Source: an uncultured Lachnospiraceae bacterium (GTDB taxonomy: Bacteria > Bacillota > Clostridia > Lachnospirales > Lachnospiraceae). From it: a stretch of 64,000 nucleotides of DNA. The stretch spans positions 1 to 64,000 of the forward strand of contig CAMNSD010000026.1 in assembly GCA_946554445.1 (NCBI GenBank). Reading direction: 5' to 3'. Numbering within the stretch: the first letter of the stretch is position 1; every line of letters begins with the position of its first letter. The notes under the pieces are model-generated. The model was not told the origin of the DNA and searched no databases. It was given only the letters and a program-made list of their open reading frames with translations. Shown piece after piece: positions 16,937 through 26,414 of the stretch. Both the position numbers and the translations under genes were made by a program.

Positions 16937-18026
16937 GGTGTTGGTCATCAATCCTATTTTATATACGGCGGAACACAATCGGATTCCACAGGTGGATTCC
17001 ATCAAGGATACCATGATCTATACCATGTGTCTGGGGTTTCTGGAAGCAGGTCATGAGGTGACGCTGATTGCCGCTGTGGACTATCGGCCCAGGCAGGAGG
17101 AAACATATCCCTTTCCTATCCTATGGTTTCAGACGGTGGCGCACAAACTGTTCCAACCCAGATGTTTTCCCTATATGCCTGCTCTGCGCAGGTTTTTAAA
17201 GGAGCACAAAGAATATGACATGATTGTCAGTAGTGAAGTATTCGCCAGCTGGTCTTATACGGCGGCCAGGCTCTGTCCTGAAAAGACCTTGTTATGGCAT
17301 GAACTGGCTGCCCACAACAATATGTTTCATCAGATACCTTCCAGAGTGTGGTATCAGGTCGTGGCGCGGCTGATGATGAGAAGAGCAAAGGTAGTGCCGC
17401 GCTCAGAGGCGGCAGCCTCTTTTATCAGGCAGTTTATGCCGCGGGTAACAGAAGCGGTTATTGATCATGGGGTGGATCTTACAAAGTTTCCGCTCTCCAA
17501 TGTGTCAGACAAGGCGGATCAGTTCGTGGTGGTATCCCAATTGATTGCCCGCAAGCAGATAGACCGGACCATAGAGGGCTTTGACGGTTTTGTGAAGCAG
17601 GGAAACACCGGATATCGGCTGTACATCATCGGACAAGGGGAAGAGGAAGGACGGCTGAAAGATTTAGTGCAAGATCTGGGATTGGAAGAACAGGTGGTCT
17701 TTTGCGGTCAGATGTCCCATGCCGCATTGATGCCCATTGTGGCAAGAGCCAAGGCGCTGTTAGTGTCTACCCGGAAAGATAATAACATGGTTTCCATTGT
17801 GGAGAGCATCGCCCTGGGGACGCCCGTATTGACGACTTCAGTGCCTTACAATGCGGCCTATATCAGGCGGGAGGAACTTGGTATTGTGGAGGATGGCTGG
17901 GGCGCGGAGGCTCTGGCAAAGATTGTGGAGCAGAATGAACGATATGTGGGTAACTGTGTGCGGTATCGGGAACAGCTGTCGAATGTGACCTGTGCGGAGA
18001 GGTTCTTCGCGCTCCTGCAAGCATGA
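16929..18026 (+). CDS. Family 4 glycosyltransferase (GT-B)
   Basis: A 365-residue glycosyltransferase with the GT4 C-terminal half: VVVSQLIARKQIDRTIEGF, YIIGQGEEEGRL, and ARAKALLVSTRKDNNMVSIVE leading to SIALGTPVL. The first glutamate of the classic EX7E motif is replaced by the DNNMVSIVE variant. The start ATG 16929 lies inside the end of the previous gene and has GTGGAGG upstream. The tandem arrangement suggests successive steps on the same oligosaccharide. Confidence 0.85.
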   Translation: MSKVLVINPILYTAEHNRIPQVDSIKDTMIYTMCLGFLEAGHEVTLIAAVDYRPRQEETYPFPILWFQTVAHKLFQPRCFPYMPALRRFLKEHKEYDMIVSSEVFASWSYTAARLCPEKTLLWHELAAHNNMFHQIPSRVWYQVVARLMMRRAKVVPRSEAAASFIRQFMPRVTEAVIDHGVDLTKFPLSNVSDKADQFVVVSQLIARKQIDRTIEGFDGFVKQGNTGYRLYIIGQGEEEGRLKDLVQDLGLEEQVVFCGQMSHAALMPIVARAKALLVSTRKDNNMVSIVESIALGTPVLTTSVPYNAAYIRREELGIVEDGWGAEALAKIVEQNERYVGNCVRYREQLSNVTCAERFFALLQA

Positions 18027-18094
18027 TGTTTGAAAAGGGTATGTTTTTATGCTATACTTATAAAATCGTACCAATAAGATAATGGGGAAATATA

Positions 18095-19367
18095 ATGAGA
18101 GAATATGTAGCGTTGTTAGTCAAGGAGATATTTATTCTGATGGCTTGTGTGGCGGCAGGTCTTATCGCGCTTATCCTGGTATATTTTATTCCGCGGCATT
18201 ATATGCATGATAATGTATATGAGTCAGCGATTGTTTTGCATAACAAGGGTTTGGGAGCACATGTTTGGGAGAATATTGAAGAGACCATGTTGGATATATT
18301 TACAGATGGATTGCTGCTCAATGTTTCCTACACAGAGACGGAGGACGGACGAACAGATATTTTATTAAACACGAATGTCGAAGTGGATGGAAGAAATCCA
18401 ATGGATTCTTTCTATGAGATGTTGGTCATGGCCAATGATAACTATATCATAGAGCATTATGGGAGATATTGGCACGGTTATCAGATTATTCTGAGACCGT
18501 TGTTGTGTTTATTTACATATTCGGATATTCTGCAGATAAATATGATTTTGCAGCTTGCATTGGTTTTTGTGTTAATAGGTATACTAATAAAATCTGAGAA
18601 CTGGATCTTAATCGTTCCTTTTTTTGGAATGTATATATTTTTATCACCGGTTAGTCTATTCAGTTCACTGCAGTATTCTCCTTGCTTTTATGTTATGATG
18701 TTTGCATTGATAGTGATATTTGGTCTTGGAAAAAATATGCATGATACAAGCAGGAACATCTTATTTTTGGTGGCGGGTATTGCGACGGCATATTTTGATT
18801 TGTTAACATATCCGTTAATCACGCTGGCCGTTCCGCTGATTGCCTGTCTGAGTTATGACAGCAGATGGCTTTCCGCTACAAAGAAAAAAGTATGGGGGGG
18901 GGGTTACTCTTTATACGATTTCCTGGGGTATCGGATATGTGGGGATGTGGTCTTCAAAATGGATCATTGCTTCGGTGTTAACTGAAGAAAATATTATATA
19001 TGACGCTTTGGAAGAAATTTTATACCGAAGCGGTCATCTTTCAAAGCGGTATTCCTATATTGACACGCTTCGGTTAAATTTAGGTGTCTGCAATACCAAG
19101 GTTTTGCTGATCGTTTTGATAGGTATTGCAATTTATATAATAAGTTTGCGCGTGAAAAACCATATTGGCGTGGAGAAAAAAATATTTTTACACATGACTG
19201 CAATCTTGTTTGTTTCTTTTTATCCATTTATTTGGTATTATTTTACGAAGAATCATTCAACCAGCCATTCCTATTTTACATGGCGGGAATTGGGGATTAG
19301 TGTATTTGGACTTTTGACGATTGGTGTGATGAGAGTAAAAGATTTTTATGCTGGAATTGAGAGATGA
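18095..19367 (+). pseudogene. Membrane protein split at a G10 tract (frameshift or phase-variable)
   Basis: Two overlapping frames, 18095-18985 and one running to 19367, make one protein of about 423 residues if joined at the run of ten G at 18894-18903. With ten G the first frame reads KKVWGGGYSLYDF and stops at 18985. With nine G it would read KKVWGGVTLYTISWGIGYVGM and continue to the stop at 19367. The joined protein has an N-terminal membrane segment, an outward loop with NVSYTETEDGRTD and about eight further membrane segments, so it resembles the GT-C-like proteins nearby; the family is not recognised. A G tract this long is a known slippage site, so the gene may be phase-variable and OFF here; a homopolymer sequencing error is the other explanation. 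The gene is more AT-rich than its neighbours. Confidence 0.72.
18894..18903 (+). repeat. Homopolymer tract G10 inside coding sequence
   Basis: Ten consecutive G residues directly after TAT. It is the exact point where the reading frame of the membrane protein changes. A loss of one G restores one long frame. Confidence 0.95.
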
Positions 19368-19386
19368 CTTTGGGAGTATTTAAGAT

Positions 19387-20331
19387 ATGATGGAAGCGAT
19401 AAAAGTGGCCTTTTGCTTTGATGAGAACTTGACTGTGCCGGTACAGGCCACGGCAGCATCTTTGGTCGATCATTGTGCCAGTGCGGCAGCCCATTGTGAA
19501 ATACACTGTGTCTGTACAAGTGCGGCAGCCCATGTGGAGGAAAGTCTCAGGCGGATCGTGACGGTCAGGGATCCGGGGTCCAAGCTATTTATGCACAGTA
19601 TAGATAATCCTTATGCGGATTCTTATGAGGTGAGGGATATTTCCGTCGCCACTTATTTGCGGCTTGTTCTGCATAAACTATTACCTGAAGTGGATAAGAT
19701 TCTGTATATGGATGTAGATGTCCTGGTGTTGGACAGTCTGCTGCCGCTTTGGGAAACACCGTTGACAGACCATGTGCTGGCAGCGGTTAGGGGAACTGTT
19801 AATCTGGCTGATAAGTGGGAGTGGAACAGCGACAGACCATATTGGCATCTGCTTAAGGAGCAGAGAGGCAATTATATTAATGCAGGGATCACGTTGTTAA
19901 ATCTGGCGGAGATTCGCAGACGCAGTCTGGACAGGCAATGGAACGAACTGGCCAAACAGCGGCTTTATTATCAGGATCAGGATATTTTGAATATTACCTG
20001 CCAGGGAGCTATGGTTTATCTGCCGCCCAAATATAACCGGTTAACTTACATGGAGGGCAGTGAATATCACAGGCTGGTTGAAGAGGGAATTTATACGCAG
20101 CAGGAGTATGAGGAAGCCCTGAAAGCCCCGGTAATCCTGCACTACGCGGGGGACAAACCCTGGAACCGTTATGACGCGAATTTGGCGGAAATCTGGTGGG
20201 ACTATGTGAACAGCCAGCCGGATTTAAGAGGGTTGTTTGATGAAGAAAAAGCGCGTCGGAATCATGGACCGACCTTAGTGGACAGGGCGGCGCGCAAGAT
20301 TAAGAAGATATTTAGCAGGGAGAAGATATAA
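19387..20331 (+). CDS. Family 8 glycosyltransferase
   Basis: A 314-residue retaining GT-A enzyme of the LgtC/GspA type. IKVAFCFDENLTVPVQATAASL opens the protein in the GT8 manner. YMDVDVLVL carries the DxD metal site (Asp109, Asp111), INAGITLLNL is the acceptor loop, YYQDQDILN follows, and LHYAGDKPWNR is the C-terminal donor-binding block. GT8 enzymes usually add galactose or glucose from UDP-sugars. GGGAG precedes the ATG, with two adjacent ATG codons possible. Within residues 31-49 a 15-base direct repeat duplicates the peptide SAAAH. Confidence 0.9.
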   Translation: MMEAIKVAFCFDENLTVPVQATAASLVDHCASAAAHCEIHCVCTSAAAHVEESLRRIVTVRDPGSKLFMHSIDNPYADSYEVRDISVATYLRLVLHKLLPEVDKILYMDVDVLVLDSLLPLWETPLTDHVLAAVRGTVNLADKWEWNSDRPYWHLLKEQRGNYINAGITLLNLAEIRRRSLDRQWNELAKQRLYYQDQDILNITCQGAMVYLPPKYNRLTYMEGSEYHRLVEEGIYTQQEYEEALKAPVILHYAGDKPWNRYDANLAEIWWDYVNSQPDLRGLFDEEKARRNHGPTLVDRAARKIKKIFSREKI

Positions 20332-20420
20332 GACTGTAAAATATAAGACGTAAGAAAAAGCGAAAAAGACAGAGAAAAAGTGTTTTCTCGACAGATTGGA
20401 AAGGAGTACAGACAACGGTT

Positions 20421-21731
20421 ATGAGAATAGCAGTGGCAGGAACAGGATACGTAGGCTTGGTAGCAGGCGTGTGCTTTGCAGAGAAAGGCCATGACGTCAC
20501 CTGCGTGGACGTAGATGAGGCGAAGGTAAAAATGATGGAGTCCGGTGTGACGCCAATCTATGAGGAAGGGCTGCAGGAGTTGATGCAGAAGAACAATGCG
20601 GCCGGCAGACTCCATTATACAACGGACTATAGAGAAGCATACCGGGACAAGGACGCCATTTTCATCGGTGTGGGTACGCCGGAACAGCCTGATGGTTCCG
20701 CCAATTTAAGTTATATTGCCACAGTATCCAGACAGATTGCGGAATCGGTGGAGCGGGACTGTCTGGTGGTTGTGAAATCCACGGTACCGGTGGGGACCAA
20801 TGATAAAGTGGAGCAGTTTATTCATGATTTCTTAGAGCGGGACGTGAAGGTGGAAGTGGCCTCCAATCCGGAATTCTTGGCGCAAGGTTCTGCGGTGCAC
20901 GACACCCTTCATGCGGCGCGCATTATTATCGGTACGGAGAGCAAAGAGGCTGAGGCGCTTCTAAAGGAAATTTATGAGCCCTTTGGCCTGCCTATCGTAT
21001 CTGTCAACAGGCGTTCGGCGGAGATGATCAAATATGCCTGCAATGATTTTTTGGCGCTTAAGATTTCTTATATGAACGATATTGCTAATCTCTGCGAACT
21101 GGTAGGGGCGGATATCGATGCAGTGGCGGAGGGCATGAGTTATGACGCCAGGATTGGCGCCAATTTCCTCAAAGCCGGTATCGGCTATGGCGGCAGCTGT
21201 TTCCCGAAAGACACCAAGGCCCTTAAGTATCTGGCAAAACAGCACGGTTATCAGTTGAAGACTGTGGAGGCCGCCGTGGATGTGAATGCCTCTCAGAAGA
21301 CCAGACTCTATGAGAAAGCCTGTCAGCGCATGATCACATTCCAGGGATTAAAGGTGGCGGTGCTTGGTCTGGCCTTTAAGCCGGGGACGGACGATCTGCG
21401 GGAAGCGCCGTCGCTGGATAATGTGAAGCTTTTGTTGGAAGGCGGCGCCCAGATTACGGCCTACGATCCGGTGGCAGCTAGGAATTTTGAAAAACACTTT
21501 CCGGAAGGTGTGAATGGACGGGGCACCATCGCCTATGTGGATAGCATAGAGGAAGCGATTACGGGAGCCAATATCTGTTTTGTATTTACGGAATGGCAGG
21601 AAATAAAAAATGTTGAACCGAAGACTTTTAAAGAACGGATGAAAAATCCGCTGGTCTATGACGGACGAAATGTGTTCGAAGTACAGGCCATGAAGGAAGC
21701 GGGAATTGAGTATTACAGTATAGGGCGTTAA
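20421..21731 (+). CDS. ugd: UDP-glucose 6-dehydrogenase
   Basis: A 436-residue NAD-dependent enzyme that oxidises UDP-glucose twice to UDP-glucuronate. The Rossmann loop GTGYVGLVAG starts at residue 7. The catalytic cysteine is Cys260 in GYGGSCFPKD, and LGLAFKPGTDDLREAPS is the C-terminal NAD/UDP domain signature. Length is normal. It lies 19 bases before a UDP-glucuronate 4-epimerase, so the two together supply UDP-GlcA and UDP-GalA for the glycan. The ribosome site GGAAAGGAG is rather far (about 15 bases) from ATG 20421. Confidence 0.95.
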   Translation: MRIAVAGTGYVGLVAGVCFAEKGHDVTCVDVDEAKVKMMESGVTPIYEEGLQELMQKNNAAGRLHYTTDYREAYRDKDAIFIGVGTPEQPDGSANLSYIATVSRQIAESVERDCLVVVKSTVPVGTNDKVEQFIHDFLERDVKVEVASNPEFLAQGSAVHDTLHAARIIIGTESKEAEALLKEIYEPFGLPIVSVNRRSAEMIKYACNDFLALKISYMNDIANLCELVGADIDAVAEGMSYDARIGANFLKAGIGYGGSCFPKDTKALKYLAKQHGYQLKTVEAAVDVNASQKTRLYEKACQRMITFQGLKVAVLGLAFKPGTDDLREAPSLDNVKLLLEGGAQITAYDPVAARNFEKHFPEGVNGRGTIAYVDSIEEAITGANICFVFTEWQEIKNVEPKTFKERMKNPLVYDGRNVFEVQAMKEAGIEYYSIGR

Positions 21732-21750
21732 AGACAGAAAGGAAAGAACT

Positions 21751-22746
21751 ATGAAAGCGTTGGATGCCGCTAAGACATATCTGGTTACCGGAGGCGCAGG
21801 ATTTATCGGTTTTCATTTATCGAAGAGTCTTCTGGACAAGGGGGCTGTGGTGATCGGTTTCGATAATATGAACGATTATTATGATGTAAAGCTGAAAGAG
21901 GACAGACTGGCGATTCTGGAAAAGTATGATAAATATATCTTTATCAAGGGAGATCTGGCGGACAATGCGGATGTGTTCCGCGCATTTCAGGAGCATCGTC
22001 CTCAAATTGTAGTGAATCTGGGCGCCCAGGCAGGCGTCAGATACAGTATTGATAATCCTCGGGCTTACATGGAATCCAATATGATGGGATTTTTCCATAT
22101 TCTGGAGGGGTGTCGGTATTTTCCGGTGGAGCATCTGGTATATGCTTCTTCCAGTTCTGTCTATGGGGGAAACGAGAAGGTGCCTTTCTCTACGGAAGAT
22201 AAGGTGGACGAACCAGTCAGTCTCTATGCGGCCACCAAGAAATCCAATGAGTTGATGGCCCACGCTTACAGCAAACTGTATCATATACCGGTGACGGGGC
22301 TGCGGTTCTTTACGGTCTATGGACCTTACGGCAGGCCGGATATGGCGTACTTTAAATTTACCAACAAGATTCTTGCGGGAGAGCCTATTCAGGTCTACAA
22401 CAATGGAGACATGTACAGGGATTTTACCTACATTGACGATATTGTCGAGGGTGTGGAGAATATTTTGTGTAATCCGCCGGTTGAGAATGGGAAGGGCGCT
22501 CGCTATAAGATTTATAACATTGGCAATAACAAGCCGGTCAAGTTGATGGACTATATTGAGACGTTGGAGAAGTGTCTTGGAGAGACGGCCAAGAAAGAAT
22601 ATCTGCCCATGCAGCCCGGTGATGTGTATCAGACATATGCGGATGTCAGCGAGTTGATGCGGGACTATGGTTTTCGACCGGATACATCCATTGAGGAAGG
22701 ACTATCCAGGTTCGTGGACTGGTATCGGGCATATTACGGGAGGTAA
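21751..22746 (+). CDS. UDP-glucuronate 4-epimerase
   Basis: A 331-residue extended short-chain dehydrogenase. TGGAGFIGFH near residue 13 binds NAD, and Tyr159-x3-Lys163 in SLYAATKKS is the catalytic pair. GFDNMNDYYDVKLKEDRL and RFFTVYGPYGRPDMA are typical of UDP-glucuronate epimerases such as Cap1J/LpsL rather than GalE. It would turn the product of the preceding dehydrogenase into UDP-galacturonate. AAAGGAAAG lies before the ATG. The next gene starts two bases after the stop codon. Confidence 0.92.
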   Translation: MKALDAAKTYLVTGGAGFIGFHLSKSLLDKGAVVIGFDNMNDYYDVKLKEDRLAILEKYDKYIFIKGDLADNADVFRAFQEHRPQIVVNLGAQAGVRYSIDNPRAYMESNMMGFFHILEGCRYFPVEHLVYASSSSVYGGNEKVPFSTEDKVDEPVSLYAATKKSNELMAHAYSKLYHIPVTGLRFFTVYGPYGRPDMAYFKFTNKILAGEPIQVYNNGDMYRDFTYIDDIVEGVENILCNPPVENGKGARYKIYNIGNNKPVKLMDYIETLEKCLGETAKKEYLPMQPGDVYQTYADVSELMRDYGFRPDTSIEEGLSRFVDWYRAYYGR

Positions 22747-22748
22747 AC

Positions 22749-23738
22749 ATGAGTGAAATACAACAACGGCAGATACCGGTGCTCTATCTGGTAGTGCCCT
22801 GCTATAACGAGGAAGAAGTGGTGGAAAAATCCGCCAGTGTCATGGGCGATAAGATAAAACGCCTGCAGCGGGAAGGCAAGATTGCGCAGGGCAGTAAGAT
22901 TATGTTCGTCAATGATGGCAGTAAGGATAAGACCTTGTATCTCCTGCATCAGATTGCGGAGAAAGATAAGATGTTTTCTGTGGTGAGCCTGGCGGGCAAT
23001 TACGGGCATCAAAGCGCAATATTAGCGGGTATGATGACGGCGAGACAGTACGCGGATGCGGTAGTTACCATTGATGCGGATCTGCAGCAGGACATTGAGG
23101 CCCTGGATGATTTCCTGGCAAGGTATATGGATGGCTGCGAGGTGGTTTACGGGGTGCGCAACGACAGACATTCCGACGGTATCTTTAAGAAGGCTACGGC
23201 TACAGCTTATTATAAATTGATGCATATGCTGGGCAGCACGGTCATGACAAACCATGCGGATTATCGGCTGATGTCAAAGAAAGCGCTAAATGCTCTGTCA
23301 GAATATAAGGAGACCAATCTGTTCTTGCGAGGGCTGATTCCTACCATGGGGTTTCCTTCCGACGTGGTGTATTTTGATGTGAAGGCCAGGGAGGCAGGAC
23401 ATTCTAAATATACTTTGAGTAAAATGATGACGCTGGCGCTTGACGGCATTACATCTATGAGTGTGAGACCTTTGCGGCTGATTGCAGGACTGGGATTCCT
23501 GGTATGTATTTTCAGTTTTGTGATGTGCGTCATCAGTCTGGTTGACTGGGTAAACGGCAATAATGTGCCGGGTTATACCACCACGTTGATTGTGACGCTG
23601 ATGCTTGGCGGTATTACCCTCTTGTCGCTGGGTATTATCGGGGAATATGTGGGTAAGATTTATATGGAGACCAAACACAGGCCGAGATATATTATAGACA
23701 CGCTCGTCTGGCGTGAGGATGCACAGGAGGACCGGTAG
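22749..23738 (+). CDS. GtrB-like polyprenyl-phosphate glycosyltransferase
   Basis: A 329-residue membrane-bound GT2. The soluble catalytic part contains VVPCYNEEEVVEKS, FVNDGSKDKT and TIDADLQQD (the DxD site), then HADYRLMSKKAL and GHSKYTLSKM. Two C-terminal membrane helices follow (about 245-270 and 280-305) with the closing GEYVGKIYMETKHRPRYII. This is the layout of GtrB/CsbB/YkoT enzymes, which load a sugar onto undecaprenyl phosphate for use outside the membrane. The donor may be UDP-GlcA, UDP-GalA or UDP-glucose; context favours none clearly. GGGAGG precedes the start. Confidence 0.92.
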   Translation: MSEIQQRQIPVLYLVVPCYNEEEVVEKSASVMGDKIKRLQREGKIAQGSKIMFVNDGSKDKTLYLLHQIAEKDKMFSVVSLAGNYGHQSAILAGMMTARQYADAVVTIDADLQQDIEALDDFLARYMDGCEVVYGVRNDRHSDGIFKKATATAYYKLMHMLGSTVMTNHADYRLMSKKALNALSEYKETNLFLRGLIPTMGFPSDVVYFDVKAREAGHSKYTLSKMMTLALDGITSMSVRPLRLIAGLGFLVCIFSFVMCVISLVDWVNGNNVPGYTTTLIVTLMLGGITLLSLGIIGEYVGKIYMETKHRPRYIIDTLVWREDAQEDR

Positions 23739-23739
23739 A

Positions 23740-25431
23740 ATGTTGTTAGTGCTTTTTTCTTGGCTTGTCATGGGCACAGCGTCGTTTCTTTTTGGTAAGG
23801 CAGTTGTGGATTGCATTTACCGAAAGGATCTGCAGCGGATGGGCAGGCCGGATATTTATATTATAACGGGGCTCATTGTTCTGAATATCTATGCCCAGCT
23901 GTTCAGTCTTTTTTATAAAGTAGCGGGCATTGCCTGCACAATTCTGGGACTGATGGGCATGATCCTGTTTGCTGTGTATGGGATACGATATCTGCGTGCA
24001 GGCAGACAAATGAAGATTTTGCCCGGTGTGGAATGTGTGAAGATGCCGCTGTGGAGGGCGGCATTGCTTTTGGTATGTCTGTTGTCGGCGCTTCTTTGGA
24101 CGGCGCAGGATCCGGGGCATTATGACACGGGACTTTATCACGCGCAGGCTATTCGCTGGATTGAGGAGTATGGAGTCGTGCCGGGACTTGGCAACCTGCA
24201 TATGCGCCTGGCATACAACAGCGCTTTTATGTGTTTACAGGCGCTCTTCAGCCTGGAGTGGCTGGTGGGACGGTCGCTGCACTCTTTGAACGGCTTCTTC
24301 TGTCTCTGCGCGCTTCTCTATGTCTTTGGCACCGTGCGGATACCGGGCAGGGAGAAATGGCGGACATCGGATCTGCTCAAATGTGTGACGGTTATTTTTA
24401 TCGTGGATAGCCGCTATGATATCGCCTCTTCCGGCACAGATATATGGGCCATGCTTTTGGTACTATACATTTGTACAAAGTGGTGTGAACTGTTGGAGAG
24501 CGGGGAGGAAGAGACGGCGCCCTGGTGTTATGTCTGTCTGGTGGGATTTTATGCGTTGACGGTGAAACTCTCGGCGGCGGCCATTGTTATCCTGGTATTG
24601 TATCCGCTGTATCTGCTGATTCGTAGAAAAGAGTTCCGGAGGATTCTATATCATGGAATTTTGGCGTTGGTCATTGTGCTTCCTTATCTGATCCGCAATG
24701 TGATCATTTCAGGTTACCTGATCTATCCTTATGCAGGGATCGATCTGTTTTCCGTTGATTGGAAGATGAATCCGGAAGTGCTTCACCGTGACAGTTTAGA
24801 TATCAAAATGTGGGGAAGAGGCTTTAGAAACCGGGAAGAGTATGACTATACATTGTTTGGCTGGCTGCCGAACTGGTTTCTTTCAAAAAGCATGGGGTAT
24901 CGTATCCTGTTGATCGTGGGCGCGGTTTGCACCATGGTGGTGTTGTATAGGATTTGGAAACATATTGCGAAGAAAAGGTATGGGGAGGCAGCCATCCTTA
25001 CAGGCAGTGTGGTATGTCTGGTATTCTGGCTGATGACGGCGCCGCTGATCCGTTACGGCCAAGTGTATATCCTGATCGTGATTATGCTTGCGCTTGGCGG
25101 CTGGACAGGCAAGGGAGATGTTCTAAAACGGGATATTATGGCTGTGGTGGGAACGTTTGTCATGCTGGCAGCTTTACTGTTCTTTGGCAGCAAGGTGCAT
25201 GAAATCGGTAGGATGGCAAAGGAAGGATACTGTCTGATGCAGCCGCCATACGGCGCTTGGCCGGCGGAACAGATACAGATAGACAATGTGACCGTTTGGT
25301 TTCCTGATAATGATCTGATCGGTTATCCGGCATTTCCTTCAACGCCTTCGAGAAGTCAGCTGAAACACTTACAACTCAGGGGAGAAGGTTTTGAGGATGG
25401 CTTCCGCTATATGGAAGAATCCCGATGGTAA
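23740..25431 (+). CDS. LIC_10190-like multi-pass membrane protein (GT-C candidate)
   Basis: A 563-residue integral membrane protein with about a dozen hydrophobic segments. The outward motif QDPGHYDTGLYHAQAIRW, soon after the first four helices, and LAYNSAFM resemble the LIC_10190/GT-C group in which an acidic residue in this loop binds the polyprenyl-phosphate sugar. ATG 23740 has AGGAGG nine bases upstream and starts one base after the GtrB-like gene, so donor synthase and putative transferase are likely a pair. Function is inferred from this pairing and architecture. Confidence 0.72.
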   Translation: MLLVLFSWLVMGTASFLFGKAVVDCIYRKDLQRMGRPDIYIITGLIVLNIYAQLFSLFYKVAGIACTILGLMGMILFAVYGIRYLRAGRQMKILPGVECVKMPLWRAALLLVCLLSALLWTAQDPGHYDTGLYHAQAIRWIEEYGVVPGLGNLHMRLAYNSAFMCLQALFSLEWLVGRSLHSLNGFFCLCALLYVFGTVRIPGREKWRTSDLLKCVTVIFIVDSRYDIASSGTDIWAMLLVLYICTKWCELLESGEEETAPWCYVCLVGFYALTVKLSAAAIVILVLYPLYLLIRRKEFRRILYHGILALVIVLPYLIRNVIISGYLIYPYAGIDLFSVDWKMNPEVLHRDSLDIKMWGRGFRNREEYDYTLFGWLPNWFLSKSMGYRILLIVGAVCTMVVLYRIWKHIAKKRYGEAAILTGSVVCLVFWLMTAPLIRYGQVYILIVIMLALGGWTGKGDVLKRDIMAVVGTFVMLAALLFFGSKVHEIGRMAKEGYCLMQPPYGAWPAEQIQIDNVTVWFPDNDLIGYPAFPSTPSRSQLKHLQLRGEGFEDGFRYMEESRW

Positions 25432-26375
25432 AGAAAGGCAGATATATGGTTAAGACAGATATTCATGCAGACGATTATGCCCTGACAGTCAACACTTCGA
25501 AAGATATGCTGATGTGTATGCAGGCGGGTAAACTGGACAGTATCAGTATTGTGCCCAATATGAGCTGCTTTGAGGAATGCATGGAATTGCTGTATGAGCA
25601 GATTCCTAAACTCCCCTTTGTGCCGCTCATGTCGGTGCATCTGGATTTCGTGGAGGGACGGAGCCTGGCGGGGAAAGGGGAAGCGCCGCTTCTGGTGCAA
25701 GAAAATACAGATTTGATGGGGTTGTCCTGGGGAGGCCTTTTTCAGTATTCTTATCTGCCCTGGAAACGCAGTCAAATCAAGACACAGTTAAAACAGGAGA
25801 TTAAGGCGCAGATCAGACGGGTACAGGAAGCCGTAGATCAGTGTGTGAAACTTGCAAAAGCGCATGGGATTCCCTGTAGTCAGGAAGGACTTCGGCTGGA
25901 CAGCCACCAGCACGCCCATATGATTCCAGTGGTGTGGGAAGCTGTTTTGGAGGCGGTCCAAGAGGAAGGCTGGCAGCTTTCTTATATTAGAAATTCTAAG
26001 GAAGTACTGGGGGTGTTCCTCTCGGAAAGGACGTTGTGGAAGACATACCGGCCGATCAATTTTGTGAAGAACAGGTTGTTGGCGCTCTATTCCCATAAGG
26101 TTGACAGGTATTATAGAACGCATGGGATGGAACAGATGTATCTCTGGGGGCTTGTGATGAGCGGACGGATGGATCGTGTGAGGATAGAAAAATTATATCC
26201 GAAGATGATTCGCAAGGCCGAGCAGGACGGAAGAACCCTGGAAATCTTATTTCATCCGGGATTGACGCTGTCGGAGGAAGTGACACCGGAGATCGCGAAA
26301 GAGGCGGTGGAGGATTTTTATATGCGGGGTGACCGGCATATAGAACAAAAGGCGGTGCTTCGCGGTTTTAGATAA
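25425..26375 (+). CDS. YdjC/ChbG/HpnK-family carbohydrate deacetylase
   Basis: A 316-residue protein of the ChbG/HpnK family, metal-dependent enzymes that remove N-acetyl groups from amino sugars. The N-terminal metal site is DIHADDYALT and the second is LDSHQHAHMIP; the catalytic core also has SVHLDFVEG, and EILFHPG near the C-terminus is typical. The gene overlaps the end of the LIC_10190-like gene by seven bases; an in-frame ATG at 25446 preceded by AAAGG is an alternative start. Placed inside a glycan assembly region, it probably acts on a lipid-linked or polymer amino sugar, which is inference. Confidence 0.87.
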   Translation: MVKKGRYMVKTDIHADDYALTVNTSKDMLMCMQAGKLDSISIVPNMSCFEECMELLYEQIPKLPFVPLMSVHLDFVEGRSLAGKGEAPLLVQENTDLMGLSWGGLFQYSYLPWKRSQIKTQLKQEIKAQIRRVQEAVDQCVKLAKAHGIPCSQEGLRLDSHQHAHMIPVVWEAVLEAVQEEGWQLSYIRNSKEVLGVFLSERTLWKTYRPINFVKNRLLALYSHKVDRYYRTHGMEQMYLWGLVMSGRMDRVRIEKLYPKMIRKAEQDGRTLEILFHPGLTLSEEVTPEIAKEAVEDFYMRGDRHIEQKAVLRGFR

Positions 26376-26391
26376 GTTCGCATAAATAGTG

Positions 26392-26414
26392 GGAGGAGCT
26401 AGTAAAGCTCCTCC
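26392..26414. terminator. Perfect hairpin between convergent genes
   Basis: GGAGGAGCT (26392-26400), five-base loop, AGCTCCTCC (26406-26414). It sits between the convergent deacetylase and SGNH genes and overlaps the SGNH stop codon. There is no T-run on either side, so it may act as a transcript-end stabiliser rather than a full intrinsic terminator. Confidence 0.5.

Noticed and set aside
26392..26414. Hairpin as a strong intrinsic terminator
   Set aside because: No T-run on either strand, so I list it only with low confidence.
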